Shown in pieces: positions 9,521 to 20,834 of a DNA stretch of 64,000 nt. The DNA is taken from NCBI GenBank assembly GCA_963826795.1, contig CAWGYT010000016.1, positions 1-64,000 on the forward strand, read 5' to 3'. Each line of letters opens with the position of its first letter. Position 1 is the first letter of the stretch. Under the pieces are notes generated by a model that worked only from the letters and a program-made list of their open reading frames with translations, was not told where the DNA came from and ran no database searches. Both the position numbers and the translations under genes were made by a program. The DNA comes from CAWGYT01 sp963826795 (lineage in GTDB: Bacteria > Planctomycetota > Planctomycetia > Pirellulales > Pirellulaceae).

Positions 9521-11080
9521 ATGGCCAAGTCTGGCAAGTCGATGAAAGCGTTGATCGAGGAGCTCCGAGAAAAGCGGACGCGAATCCAGCAGGGTGGCGG
9601 CGCGGACCGTTTGGCGAAACAGCGGGAACAAGGAAAGCTAACCGCCCGGGAACGGATCGATTCGCTGACCGATCCGGGGAGCTTCGAAGAGCTCGGGCTG
9701 TTCGCCCAACACCGACAGGTCGTCTTTGGAATGGCCCGCAAAGAAGTTCCGGCCGACGGCGTCGTGACGGGGGCCGCGACGGTCAACGGGCGGTTGATTC
9801 ATCTGGCCAGCCAGGACTTCACGGTCCTGGGTGGTTCCGCCGGCGAAGTCCACTCGTTGAAGGTGGCCGATGCGATGCGACGGTCGCTCAAGACGGGCAG
9901 CCCGTTCGTGTTCATCAACGACTCAGGTGGTGCCCGCGTCCAGGAAGGGATTGACTCGCTTTCAGGTTACGGCCAGGTGTTCTTTGCGAACGTCTTGCTT
10001 TCGGGCGCCGTTCCTCAGGTCTCGTTGATCTGCGGCCCGTGTGCCGGAGGTGCCTCCTATTCGCCCGCCTTGACCGACTTCGTGATCCAGACCCGCAAAG
10101 CTCAAATGTTCATTACGGGTCCCCAGGTGATCAAGCAGGTGACGGGCGAAGAGATCTCGGCTGAAGCGCTCGGCGGCGCCGACTCGCATATGACCCATTC
10201 CGGAGTGATTCACTTTGTCGCGGACGACGACGAAGAGGCCATCTACCTTTGCCGTCGTCTGCTGAGTTTTCTGCCGTCCAACAACATGGAGGAGGCGCCC
10301 CGCCTGCCCACGGACGGTGACGTGGAGCCCAATCCAAAGCTGAATGAGGTCGTGCCGGTCGACACGAAGCAGGCCTATGACGTCCGCCACGTGATTACGG
10401 GGATTGTGGACCAGGCGGATTTCTTGGAGGTTCAGGCGGGCTATGCGATGAACATCGTGATCGGCTTCGCCCGCATCCTGGGCCGCACGATCGGGATCAT
10501 CGCCAATCAGCCGCTCGTCCTGTCCGGCGCGATCGATATCAATGCGGCCAACAAGGCGGCACGCTTTATTCGATTTTGCAACGCGTTCAACATCCCGGTG
10601 GTTACCTTCGTGGACGTGCCGGGTTACCTGCCGGGTGTCCAACAGGAGTACGGGGGGATTATTCGCAACGGGGCGAAGCTCCTGTTCGCCTACTCCGCCG
10701 CCACCGTCCCGCTGATCCAAGTCATCCTCCGAAAGTCCTATGGCGGGGCCCACGTCGCAATGTGCTCACGCGACCTCGGTGCCGACTGCGTCTTCGCCTG
10801 GCCGACGGCCGAAGTGGCCGTGATGGGCGCCGAAGGTGCGGTCGAAATCGTGTTTCGCAAGGAGATGCAAGAGGCGAAGGACAAGGCCGCGCGGCGGGCC
10901 GAATTGATCGACGAATATCGCTCCGCCTTCGCCTCGCCCTACGTTGCCGCGGGTCGTCGGCTAGTGGATGATATCATCGAACCGGCCAGTACCCGCCGCC
11001 ACTTGGCACAGGCTCTGGAGTACCTCCAAAACAAGCGCGACAATCGGCCGCCCAAGAAACATGGGCTGATCCCGCTGTAA
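9521..11080 (+). CDS. Methylmalonyl-CoA carboxyltransferase 12S subunit / acyl-CoA carboxylase beta
   Basis: A 519-residue crotonase-fold carboxyltransferase that moves CO2 between (S)-methylmalonyl-CoA and biotin. The N-terminal half carries ARERIDSL and the oxyanion-hole region GGASYSPAL; the C-terminal half carries VDVPGYLPG, YGGAHVAM and WPTAEVAVMGAEGAVE. A second paralogue (15577-17109) sits in the facing operon; this copy is grouped with the 5S subunit and a stand-alone biotin carrier, which assigns it to the transcarboxylase. The ATG at 9521 lies 24 bases after the 5S stop and follows GAGAAAGGA. Confidence 0.9.
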   Translation: MAKSGKSMKALIEELREKRTRIQQGGGADRLAKQREQGKLTARERIDSLTDPGSFEELGLFAQHRQVVFGMARKEVPADGVVTGAATVNGRLIHLASQDFTVLGGSAGEVHSLKVADAMRRSLKTGSPFVFINDSGGARVQEGIDSLSGYGQVFFANVLLSGAVPQVSLICGPCAGGASYSPALTDFVIQTRKAQMFITGPQVIKQVTGEEISAEALGGADSHMTHSGVIHFVADDDEEAIYLCRRLLSFLPSNNMEEAPRLPTDGDVEPNPKLNEVVPVDTKQAYDVRHVITGIVDQADFLEVQAGYAMNIVIGFARILGRTIGIIANQPLVLSGAIDINAANKAARFIRFCNAFNIPVVTFVDVPGYLPGVQQEYGGIIRNGAKLLFAYSAATVPLIQVILRKSYGGAHVAMCSRDLGADCVFAWPTAEVAVMGAEGAVEIVFRKEMQEAKDKAARRAELIDEYRSAFASPYVAAGRRLVDDIIEPASTRRHLAQALEYLQNKRDNRPPKKHGLIPL

Positions 11081-11167
11081 GCTCACGCCCAAGCCGACGC
11101 GGCGGGTTCGCCTTCGCGAGGACCAGGATTCCGATGCGGGATCGGCATTAGCATCTCGGAGATTTTC

Positions 11168-11485
11168 ATGAAGTCACAAGCTGCGGATTTAGCGAGCGTG
11201 CGAGAGGCCCTGGAGGCCCTTCAGGCCGAGATCCGACGTTTGAATGAACGCGTCGCGACGCTGGAATCCCAAGCGGTATCTCCCGCATCGGCCGGCCCCG
11301 TTGTCCCAGCGGAGTCGGCCGAGCTGAATCCGGATTTGGTGCTGGTCATCAGTGCGGCCATCGCAGCGTTCCTTGGAGTCAAGCCGCGAATTCGCCAAAT
11401 TCGCGTGCTCCGCAGCGACGCCTGGGCGCAACAGGGTCGCGCCACAGTGCAGGCCTCGCACGCCTTTCCGCGTTTACACGGCTAG
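11168..11485 (+). CDS. Small carboxylase-associated protein
   Basis: The 105-residue protein starts with a Leu/Ala-rich coiled coil (about residues 5-36, SVREALEALQAEIRRLNERV), then a Pro/Ala linker, then a compact segment LVLVISAAIAAFLGVKPRIR ending in an Ala/Gln-rich WAQQGRATVQASH tail. Similar small proteins occur beside biotin carriers in sodium-pump decarboxylase and transcarboxylase operons. It sits between the 12S and 1.3S genes and ends 9 bases before the latter. I infer a scaffold or assembly role in the transcarboxylase; the hydrophobic stretch is weak for a membrane anchor. Confidence 0.7.
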   Translation: MKSQAADLASVREALEALQAEIRRLNERVATLESQAVSPASAGPVVPAESAELNPDLVLVISAAIAAFLGVKPRIRQIRVLRSDAWAQQGRATVQASHAFPRLHG

Positions 11486-11494
11486 GAGTCCATC

Positions 11495-11881
11495 TTGAAA
11501 CTCAAGCTTACCGTCGACGGCAAAGTATACGAAGTGGAGGTGGAGGTCGCTGAACCCGAGCCACCTCAACCCGGCTACGTTCCTCCCTCGGGACCCGGTC
11601 GCAGCGCTACTCCCGGCGTGCCCGCCGCGCCGACGGCGGGGCCTGCCCCAAGCGCCTCCGTCGATGAAGCCAAGGTCTGCCGCAGCCCGATTTCCGGAGT
11701 CGTCGTGAGGGTGGACGCCCAGGTCGGCCAAACGGTCCAGCCAAACGATGTGCTGATGGTGCTGGAAGCCATGAAAATGGAAACCGTGATCACCGCGCCG
11801 AGGCCGGGCAAGGTTGCCAAACTGAGCGCCAACCCCGGCGACTCCGTCAAGGGTGGCCAGGTCCTGGTCGAGTTCGAATAA
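11495..11881 (+). CDS. Transcarboxylase 1.3S biotin carrier
   Basis: A 128-residue biotin carboxyl carrier. It begins with a short beta segment (KLKLTVDGKVYEVEVEVAE), continues through a Pro/Ala-rich flexible linker (residues 25-60), and ends with a biotinyl domain whose target Lys lies in LEAMKMETVI. The translation start is TTG at 11495 after GGAG; I see no better in-frame ATG. It shuttles the carboxyl group between the 5S and 12S subunits. Confidence 0.9.
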   Translation: MKLKLTVDGKVYEVEVEVAEPEPPQPGYVPPSGPGRSATPGVPAAPTAGPAPSASVDEAKVCRSPISGVVVRVDAQVGQTVQPNDVLMVLEAMKMETVITAPRPGKVAKLSANPGDSVKGGQVLVEFE

Positions 11882-12005
11882 GACCGCCGACTTCGCTCCC
11901 GGCGCCGTCGGGTGCTCGCTCGCCGAGGAAGTTGGGATCGGCGCAGCGGAGCACCGAAGTCCTGTTGCCGACGAATCCACCTTTGCCGTTACGAAGGAAA
12001 CCTCC

Positions 12006-12425
12006 ATGAATGCCGTCAAAGCATTGAACCATGTCGGGATTGCGGTGCGCTCGATCGAGGCCCAAAGAACGTTTTATGAGGAGGCGTTGGGGGCCGTTTT
12101 CGAGGGGATTGAGGACGTCCCGGATCAAAAAGTGCGCGTCGGTTTTTTCCGCGTGAACGACGTGCGACTCGAGTTACTCGAACCCACCGACCCGACCAGC
12201 ACCGTGGCCAGCTTCTTGGAGAAGCGGGGCGAGGGACTGCATCACTTGGCGTTCACCGTCGACGACCTACCGGGGCGGATCCAGGAACTAAAAACAGCCG
12301 GACTGCGCATGATCGACGAAACACCGCGCGCGGGTGCCCACCGGATGCAGATCGCATTCCTGCATCCCAAGAGCACCCACGGTGTGCTCACGGAGCTGTG
12401 TGAACCGCGTCACGCCGCCTCGTAG
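12006..12425 (+). CDS. mce: Methylmalonyl-CoA epimerase
   Basis: Interconverts (S)- and (R)-methylmalonyl-CoA so that the carboxylase product can enter the mutase. The 139 residues form a vicinal-oxygen-chelate fold: metal ligands are expected at the His in LNHVGIAV, the His in LHHLAF, and the Glu in LTELCE. The ATG at 12006 follows AAGGAAAC; the longer upstream frame adds unrelated residues. It closes the transcarboxylase operon and converges with the mutase operon. Confidence 0.93.
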   Translation: MNAVKALNHVGIAVRSIEAQRTFYEEALGAVFEGIEDVPDQKVRVGFFRVNDVRLELLEPTDPTSTVASFLEKRGEGLHHLAFTVDDLPGRIQELKTAGLRMIDETPRAGAHRMQIAFLHPKSTHGVLTELCEPRHAAS

Positions 12426-12509
12426 CCGCGCGTCCCGGAAAGCAAGCGTCCAAGCTCCAAGCTCGTCCGGGCGCGGGGCAGCAGCGGCCGGCCGCGTCGG
12501 GCGCGCGAT

Positions 12510-13531
12510 TCAGGCTATCCCCTTTCGTCGCGTCGCAACTCGAGTTCCGACGGATCGCGACCAAGAAAGACCGCCAGCAGATGTTGGGCGGCGACCGTGG
12601 GCGAGGCGCCCCGCGGCGACGTCCGCCTCAATCGCGGGAAGGCGGCGGCGGACTTCCGCATGCTCCTGCAAGGCCGCCAGAAGGCCCGTCGACGTTTCCG
12701 CCCACATCCAGTCGCGAGCCTGGGCCACTCGGCGGGCAGCCAACTCGCCGCTGGCGGTGAGCGTCTCGCGGTAACGCACGATCTGATCCCAAATCGCGGG
12801 AATCCCCTCGCCGGTCAGCGCCGAACAAAGCTCGACGGGCACCCGCCACTGTCGCGAACGGGGCTGCATCAGCCCCAGTGCCAAACGATAATCCGCCGCC
12901 GCTCGACGGGCCGCCGGAAGCAATTCGCCATCCGCTTTATTGACCAGGATCAAATCGGCCAGCTCCATCACGCCCCGCTTGATCCCTTGCAGATCATCGC
13001 CGGCCCCGGGCAGCACCAGCAACATGAACAGGTCGGACATTTGAGCGACGGTCGTTTCCGACTGCCCGACTCCGACGGTTTCCACAATCACGACATCAAA
13101 GCCCGCCGCCTCGCACAGCAGCATCGCCTCGCGAGTCCGCCGCGCAACGCCTCCCAACGTCCCACCCGACGGCGAAGGCCGAATGAAAGCCTGCGGTTCA
13201 CGCGAGAGGCGATCCATGCGGGTCTTGTCGCCCAGAATGGAGCCTCCACTGACGGTTGACGACGGGTCGACCGAGAGCACGGCGACGCGGTGCCCGGCCT
13301 GGACGACATGCAATCCGAAAGCATCGATCAGCGTCGATTTGCCGACGCCTGGTGATCCCGAGATGCCAACCCGAATTGAGTTTCCGGCCTCGGGCGCGAC
13401 GCGCGCAGGAGCCGCGCCGCGATCTGCTGATGATCGCGGCGGGTCGATTCGACCAGCGTGATGGCCTGGGCGAGGGCCCGCCGCTGGCCGGCTCGAAGCG
13501 CGTTACAGAGTTCTTCCAGCGACGGGATCAC
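12510..13531 (-). CDS. meaB: Methylmalonyl-CoA mutase-associated GTPase MeaB (frameshifted in this sequence)
   Basis: A G3E-family GTPase that protects and reloads the B12 cofactor of methylmalonyl-CoA mutase. The protein is about 340 residues after repair. The N-terminal frame starts at GTG 13531, three bases past the carboxylase alpha stop; the second frame carries the P-loop GSPGVGKST, the SVDPSS motif, the switch ETVGVGQSE and the NKAD base-specificity motif. The break lies near 13400 in a GCGCGCG tract; one added G joins ...LLRAVAPEAGNSIRVG in one frame. A sequencing deletion is more likely than a null gene. Confidence 0.88.
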
Positions 13532-13534
13532 GGC

Positions 13535-15520
13535 TTACTCAAACTCGAGAATGGGCTGGTCGACGGCCAGCGTTCCGCCCACCTCAGCGAGAATCTTGGC
13601 CACCGTCCCGTCGCGCTCTGCCAGCAAGACGTTTTCCATCTTCATCGCCTCGACCACCGCCAGATGCTGCCCCGCCTTGACCTCATCGCCGACGGCAACG
13701 GTCATCTGGGCCAGCAAGCCCGGCATCGGCGACAGCAGGTACTTGGACATGTCAGGCGGCTCCTTGATCGGCATCCGCGCGAGCAAGTCGGCCGCGCGGG
13801 CCGACAACACGAGGATGTCCACCTGAGCTCCCCAGTGGAACAGACGATACTTCATGTTTCGTCGCTCGACCTGGATGCAGACCTCGGTGCCGTTGACCGT
13901 GCCCCGAAAAATCGGCTGGCCAAACTGCCAATCGCTGACCACATGAAACGCGTCATCGCCGTATCGGACGTCGTGTCCTCCCTCCACAGGCTGCACGACC
14001 ACCGGGTGAGTCTGACCGCCGATGACCACCACCCAGTGATCGTCGACCGTGGGTTCGTAGCCCGGCAGCTGACCGGTGATCCGCGCGGCTCGATCGCGAT
14101 ACCGGCGATGGATGGTGGCCGCCACCGTGATCAGCAGGGAGGGTTCGTCGTGCACGACATCGGCCGGATGAAAGCCGTTGGGATATTCCTCCGCGATCAG
14201 GTTCGTACTGAGTCGCCCTTCACGGAAGCGACGATGGTCGATCAAGGCGGCCAGAAAGCTGATATTGTGCGAAACACCCCGGATGTAGAACTCGTTCAGC
14301 GCGGTGCGCTGGGACGCAATGGCTTGGTCCCGACTCGCGCCGTACGTGATCAGCTTCGCGATCATCGGATCGTAGTACATCGAAACCTCACCGCCTTCGT
14401 AGACGCCCGTATCGACACGGACCGCCTTAGATTCGGTGGGCGGGAGATAGCGCACGAGGCGGCCGATGGAGGGCAAGAAATTACGGAACGGATCCTCGGC
14501 GTAGACGCGGGTCTCAATCGCCCAGCCGTTGAGGCGGACGTCGGCCTGCTTCAGAGGCAGTTTCTCGCCGGCCGCCACCCGAATCATCAGTTCCACCAGA
14601 TCCAGCCCCGTGACGAACTCGGTCACCGGGTGTTCCACCTGGAGCCGCGTGTTCATCTCGAGAAAAAAGAAGTTCCGCTGGGCGTCCACGATGAACTCCA
14701 CCGTCCCCGCCGACTCGTAGCTCACCGCTTGGGCCAGTGCGACGGCCTGCTGTCCCATGGCCTGGCGGGTGGCGTCATCCAGCAGTGGCGACGGCGCTTC
14801 CTCGACAACCTTCTGATGGCGTCGCTGCAGCGAGCATTCGCGCTCGCCCAGGTAGATGACATTTCCGTGGCTATCGGCCAGGATCTGGATCTCGATGTGG
14901 CGAGGTTCTTCGATATACTTTTCGAGAAACACTCGCTCGTCACCAAAACTGGAACGCGCTTCGTTCGTCGCCCGCTGAAAGCCGTCCCGACATTCGGCTT
15001 CGTTGCGAGCCACACGCATGCCTTTGCCGCCACCGCCGGCACTGGCCTTCAGCATCACGGGGTAGCCAATTTCGCGCGCAATTCGCACGGCATGCTCGGC
15101 GTCGCGTATCGTGTCGGTATATCCCGGCACGGTGTTAACGCCGGCCTCCTGTGCCAACTTCTTCGAGGTGATCTTGTCACCCATGCTGGTGATCGCGTGG
15201 ATCCCCGGACCGATGAACTTGATGCCCTCGGCTTGAAGTCGCTCGGCAAACGCCGCGTTTTCCGAGAGGAAGCCATAGCCTGGATGAATCGCCTCGGCGC
15301 CGGTTTGCCGACAGGCCTGCACGACCCGGTCGACCATCAGGTAACTTTGGGCCGAGGGAGGTGGTCCGATGCAGACCGCTTCGTCGGCCAGCGAGACGTG
15401 CAGGGCATCCTTGTCGGCGTCCGAGTACACCGCCACGGTGGCAATCCCCATCCGCCGCGCCGTCTTGATGATCCGGCAGGCAATCTCGCCACGATTGGCA
15501 ATCAGAATCTTCTTGAACAC
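13535..15520 (-). CDS. pccA: Propionyl-CoA (acetyl-CoA) carboxylase alpha subunit: biotin carboxylase with biotin carrier
   Basis: A 661-residue protein. The biotin carboxylase part (about 1-450) has the N-terminal KKILIANRGEIACR, the ATP-grasp glycine loop SAGGGGKGM and the active site EMNTRLQVEHPVTE. The C-terminal biotinyl domain has its target Lys in VEAMKMENVL. Translation starts at GTG 15520. It lies between the beta subunit and MeaB in the mutase operon, which points to propionyl-CoA as substrate; acetyl-CoA or 3-methylcrotonyl-CoA remain possible for the family. Confidence 0.92.
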   Translation of the reverse strand: MFKKILIANRGEIACRIIKTARRMGIATVAVYSDADKDALHVSLADEAVCIGPPPSAQSYLMVDRVVQACRQTGAEAIHPGYGFLSENAAFAERLQAEGIKFIGPGIHAITSMGDKITSKKLAQEAGVNTVPGYTDTIRDAEHAVRIAREIGYPVMLKASAGGGGKGMRVARNEAECRDGFQRATNEARSSFGDERVFLEKYIEEPRHIEIQILADSHGNVIYLGERECSLQRRHQKVVEEAPSPLLDDATRQAMGQQAVALAQAVSYESAGTVEFIVDAQRNFFFLEMNTRLQVEHPVTEFVTGLDLVELMIRVAAGEKLPLKQADVRLNGWAIETRVYAEDPFRNFLPSIGRLVRYLPPTESKAVRVDTGVYEGGEVSMYYDPMIAKLITYGASRDQAIASQRTALNEFYIRGVSHNISFLAALIDHRRFREGRLSTNLIAEEYPNGFHPADVVHDEPSLLITVAATIHRRYRDRAARITGQLPGYEPTVDDHWVVVIGGQTHPVVVQPVEGGHDVRYGDDAFHVVSDWQFGQPIFRGTVNGTEVCIQVERRNMKYRLFHWGAQVDILVLSARAADLLARMPIKEPPDMSKYLLSPMPGLLAQMTVAVGDEVKAGQHLAVVEAMKMENVLLAERDGTVAKILAEVGGTLAVDQPILEFE

Positions 15521-15576
15521 GTGCGCTTCTACCTCGTGAATGAGTCTTCCGGGGGGAACAGGAACCGTCGGAATCC

Positions 15577-17109
<1,533 letters not shown>

Positions 17110-17151
17110 GGTTGGTCTTCGCAGCTCCTGCTCGGATCGTGAGGGGTATCC

Positions 17152-19304
17152 TTAGGCCGCGGTCGTGCGACCTTGGATCAGTTTCAAAATCTCACTGGCC
17201 GCCACCGGAATGTTGGTTCCCGGTCCGTAAATCGCCGCAACGCCCTCCGCGAGCAGTCCCGGATAGTCCTGCGGCGGAATGACCCCGCCACAGACCACCA
17301 GGATGTTGTCGGCTCCGTGCTGTTTGAGCCCCTGAATGAGCTGCGGCACGAGTGTTTTGTGGCCCGCGGCCTGGGACGAGATCCCGACGACATGCACGTC
17401 GTTCTCGATCGCCTGCTGCACGGCCTCTTCCGGGGTCTGAAAGAGCGGCCCGATGTCCACGTCAAAGCCGATATCGGCGAAGGCCGTGGCAATCACCTTC
17501 GCGCCTCGATCGTGCCCATCCTGACCCAACTTCACCACCAGCATCCGCGGCCGCCGACCCTCAGCCGCCGCGAATGCTTCGACGTCGCGGCGGATCTTCG
17601 CGAATCCCTCATCCCCTTCGTAGGCCGAGCCGTACACGCCGGCGATCGAGCGAATCACGGCGCGGTGTCGGGTGTAGACTTTCTCCAGGGCGTCCGAAAT
17701 TTCACCGACCGTGGCCCTCAAACGGGACGCTTCGACGGCTAAGGACAAAAGATTGCCGGTTTTCGATTCCGCTGCGGAGGTGAGCGCCTCCAGCGCACGG
17801 TGACACGCGGCGTCGTCTCGTTGGGCACGGACCGCAGTCAGTCGCTTGACCTGCGACTCGCGAACAGCCGTGTTATCAATGTCCAAGACCTCCACGGGCG
17901 GCTCCTCCGCCAATTGATACTTGTTCACGCCCACAATCACATCCTCGCCACGATCGATGCGCGCCTGCCGTCGAGCCGCCGCTTCCTCAATCTTCAGTTT
18001 CGGCAGACCCGACTCCACCGCACGCGTCATCCCACCCATCTCTTCGACTTCCTGGATCAGCACGCGTGCCTCTCGCACCAGCGACGCCGTCAGGCTCTCG
18101 ATGTAATACGATCCACCCAGCGGATCCACGACGTGCGTGATGCCCGTCTCTTCCTGGAGCACCAGCTGCGTGTTGCGGGCAATCCGCGCGGAGAAATCCG
18201 TGGGCAAGGCGAGCGCCTCGTCGAACGAATTCGTGTGCAGCGACTGGGTTCCGCCCAGGGCCGCCGCTAACGCCTCGATCGTCGTGCGAATGATGTTGTT
18301 GTACGGGTCCTTGCTGGTCAGACTGACCCCCGACGTCTGGCAATGCGTCCTCAGCATCAGCGAGCGGGCATCGGTGGGCTGGAAATGCTCGTGCATCAGC
18401 TGGGCCCAGAGGTTCCGGGCCGCCCTCAGCTTGGCGATCTCCATGAAGAAGTTCATGCCGATCCCGAAGAAGAACGAAAGCCGGGCGCGAAGCTGTCCAC
18501 TTTGAGACCCGTGGAGAGCGCCGCACGCACGTACTGAAGACCATCCGCCAGCGTGTAGGCCAGCTCTTGCACACAAGTGGCTCCCGCTTCCTGCATGTGA
18601 TAGCCCGAGATCGAAACCGAATTGAAGCGCGGCATCTCACGAGACGTGTATCCGATGATGTCCGCCACGATTCTCATCGACGGCTCGGGCGGATAGATAT
18701 ACGTGTTGCGGACCATGAACTCCTTGAGAATGTCGTTTTGCAGCGTCCCGGCGAGCTGCGCCAGTGGAACGCCCTGCTCTTCCGCCGCGACAATGTACAT
18801 CGCCATGACGGGCAAGACGGCGCCGTTCATGGTCATCGACACCGACATCTTGTCCAAGGGAATTCCGTCAAACAGAATCTTCATATCCTCGACGCTATCG
18901 ACTGCGACGCCCGCCTTGCCCACGTCGCCCACGACGCGCGGATGATCCGAGTCATAGCCCCGGTGCGTCGCCAAGTCAAAGGCGATCGAGAGTCCGGTTT
19001 GGCCAGCCGCCAGATTGCGGCGATAGAACGCATTGGACTGCTCGGCCGTCGAAAACCCCGCATACTGCCGCACGGTCCACGGATGATAGGTGTACATCGT
19101 GGCCCGCGGACCGCGGACAAAGGGAGCAAAACCTGGCAACGTATCGACGTCTTCCAGCTGCTCCAGGTCCTGGGCCGTGTAGAGTGGCTTGACACCAAAC
19201 CCCTCCGGCGTCTGCCACTCGAGCTTGTCCAGCGACGATCCCTTCAGCTCCTTGGCTGCCAGTAATTTCCAGTCGTCGAGGGTCTTTGCGGGAAAATCCC
19301 CCAT
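17152..19304 (-). CDS. Methylmalonyl-CoA mutase, single-polypeptide type (frameshifted in this sequence)
   Basis: Adenosylcobalamin-dependent enzyme converting (R)-methylmalonyl-CoA to succinyl-CoA. About 717 residues after repair, close to the large subunit of known mutases. The N-terminal TIM barrel carries YTYHPWTVRQYAGF and SIAFDLATHRGYDSD; the C-terminal B12 domain has the DGHDRGAK signature supplying the cobalt-ligating His. The frame breaks near 18484, where GCGCCCGGC needs one more C to read FAPRLSFFFGIGMN. Gene order mutase-pccB-pccA-meaB makes a compact propionate operon. Confidence 0.92.
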
Positions 19305-19481
19305 GGTTCTCGCTCCCCTACTTGAGATCCGATTTGAACCCGAAATCCTCCCCGATGCCGGCCTCGGCGCCTAGGCGGGGTGACCCGAAACCACACGCGT
19401 GCCCGAAGCCCCCGCCGCCATACCTCACCCTCCTGCAGAGAGGGCCGCGAGGAACGATCAGGAAGAAACGCACACGTGCCC

Positions 19482-19982
19482 TTAAGCCTGCGTCTCCTTC
19501 GTCTCCAATTGCCGAATTCGAGTCTCCAATTCCTCGACCCGTCGAGCCAGCTGTAGCTCACGGTCCGTCGCCCCGTCGGGCGCCCCGTCGGAGGCAACGT
19601 CCGCGGATCGAGCGCCAATGCCGTCCAGCCAAGCCTTCACCCAGTGCATCGGCGTTGCCCCGCGATGACGCTGGAGATACTCGAGGTAGGTCAGCGAGTG
19701 ACGGAAGTAGTCACGCAAAAAGCCCATCATCGTGTCGTTCGCCCGCAGAATGAAGTGCAGCATGTCCGTGGGGAAAAGCAGCATCTTCTCCGGATTCCGC
19801 TCCACGATGATCCGAGCCAAAACGGCACGCGTCAGGTCTTCGTCCGACTGGCTGTCTCGAATCTCCACCGTTTTACCAGCCCGTACCAGCTCTTCAATAT
19901 CCTGCAGCGACACGTACTTGCTGCTCTGCCGCGCGTAAAAGCGGCGATTCGGATAGCGACGAATCTGCATCGGCTCGGACAT
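19482..19982 (-). CDS. phaR: PHA synthesis repressor PhaR
   Basis: A 166-residue regulator. The N-terminal PHA accumulation DNA-binding domain is clear (IRRYPNRRFYARQSSKYVSL and DIEELVRAG), followed by a second PHB-accumulation domain (ARIIVERN, TDMLHFILR, FRHSLTYLEYLQ). The start at 19982 follows AAGGAGGAGG; an upstream in-frame ATG is rejected because it precedes that site. Known homologues bind PHA granules and repress phasin genes until polymer forms. A phasin gene is divergent from it 307 bases away, matching that model. Confidence 0.92.
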   Translation of the reverse strand: MSEPMQIRRYPNRRFYARQSSKYVSLQDIEELVRAGKTVEIRDSQSDEDLTRAVLARIIVERNPEKMLLFPTDMLHFILRANDTMMGFLRDYFRHSLTYLEYLQRHRGATPMHWVKAWLDGIGARSADVASDGAPDGATDRELQLARRVEELETRIRQLETKETQA

Positions 19983-20289
19983 CTCAGCCTCCTCCTTTCC
20001 CTTCCACATCCCCCACTGACACCGATCATACCACAGATCATGACGCAGATGCGAGACAAAATGCTATCAATGCGTCATTTATCCTCCGATTACCCCACCA
20101 TATCGACGCAAACCATTACTTTATATCACTTTAAAATTTTCTCGCAGTTGCAGCAATTTTGGATTGACTTTCACCTGAAAATACCCGAAAATAGGGTCAT
20201 CTGGCCACGCGGCGTGCGTCGGCTGGCGGGCATATCACGCGATTGCGTCATGCCTGATGTTGGCGACTTTTGGCGAAGGGGATCCAGCC
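19983..20289. promoter_or_regulatory. Divergent phaR/phasin promoter region with candidate PhaR operator
   Basis: This 307-base gap is far more AT-rich than its surroundings (especially 20050-20200), as expected for divergent promoters. It contains the odd palindrome TTGC-A-GCAA at 20148-20156, resembling the TGC/GCA half-sites reported for PhaR in other bacteria. A TTGACT at 20164-20169 could be a -35 for the phasin. Both assignments are inference. Confidence 0.45.
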
Positions 20290-20721
20290 ATGGCAGAAAT
20301 CAAGAGCAACCAAGTGTTTGAGGAAGTTTTCGGAAACATTCGGAAGGCCGCCGAGGCCAACCTGAAGATGCAGCAGGAGATGTTCCGCCAGTTGACGACG
20401 CTCTGGCCGGGAATGCCAACTCCGCAAACGGCCTGGATGGACAAAATCAAGAACTTTCACAAGGAGTGGTCGCACACGATTTCCGAACTCGCACACAAGC
20501 ACCGCGAGGCGGTCGATCGTCAGTATCAGACAGCGCTCGATTCGCTCGAGGCCGCGTTGCGGGTGTCTGAGTCGACCAATCCGGAGGAATTTCGCCGTCG
20601 CTCCGAGCAGCTCTGCCGCAAGACGCTGGACTGCATGCGGGAGATGTCGGAGACCCAGGTGCGGGAATTTCAGCAAGCGATGACCAAATGGACGGAGCTT
20701 GTGACCAAGGCCGGAACCTAG
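20290..20721 (+). CDS. Phasin-like PHA granule protein
   Basis: A 143-residue, almost entirely helical protein with Gln/Glu/Lys-rich amphipathic heptads and central WPGMPTPQTAWMDKI; the C-terminal helix is REMSETQVREFQQAM. This is the composition and size of phasins, which coat PHA granules. The ATG at 20290 follows AAGGGG. It sits opposite phaR and before a reductase, consistent with PhaR-controlled expression. Family assignment rests on overall features and context, not on a catalytic motif. Confidence 0.75.
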   Translation: MAEIKSNQVFEEVFGNIRKAAEANLKMQQEMFRQLTTLWPGMPTPQTAWMDKIKNFHKEWSHTISELAHKHREAVDRQYQTALDSLEAALRVSESTNPEEFRRRSEQLCRKTLDCMREMSETQVREFQQAMTKWTELVTKAGT

Positions 20722-20834
20722 CAGGCCGGCCGAGATTTGACGTGGGGAAGAATCGAAGGCGGCGGGCCGGTCGCATCGCGCGATGCGACCGTGACCATCC
20801 GATCAAGGGCATTTATTGACACGGAGCGCGAGCC

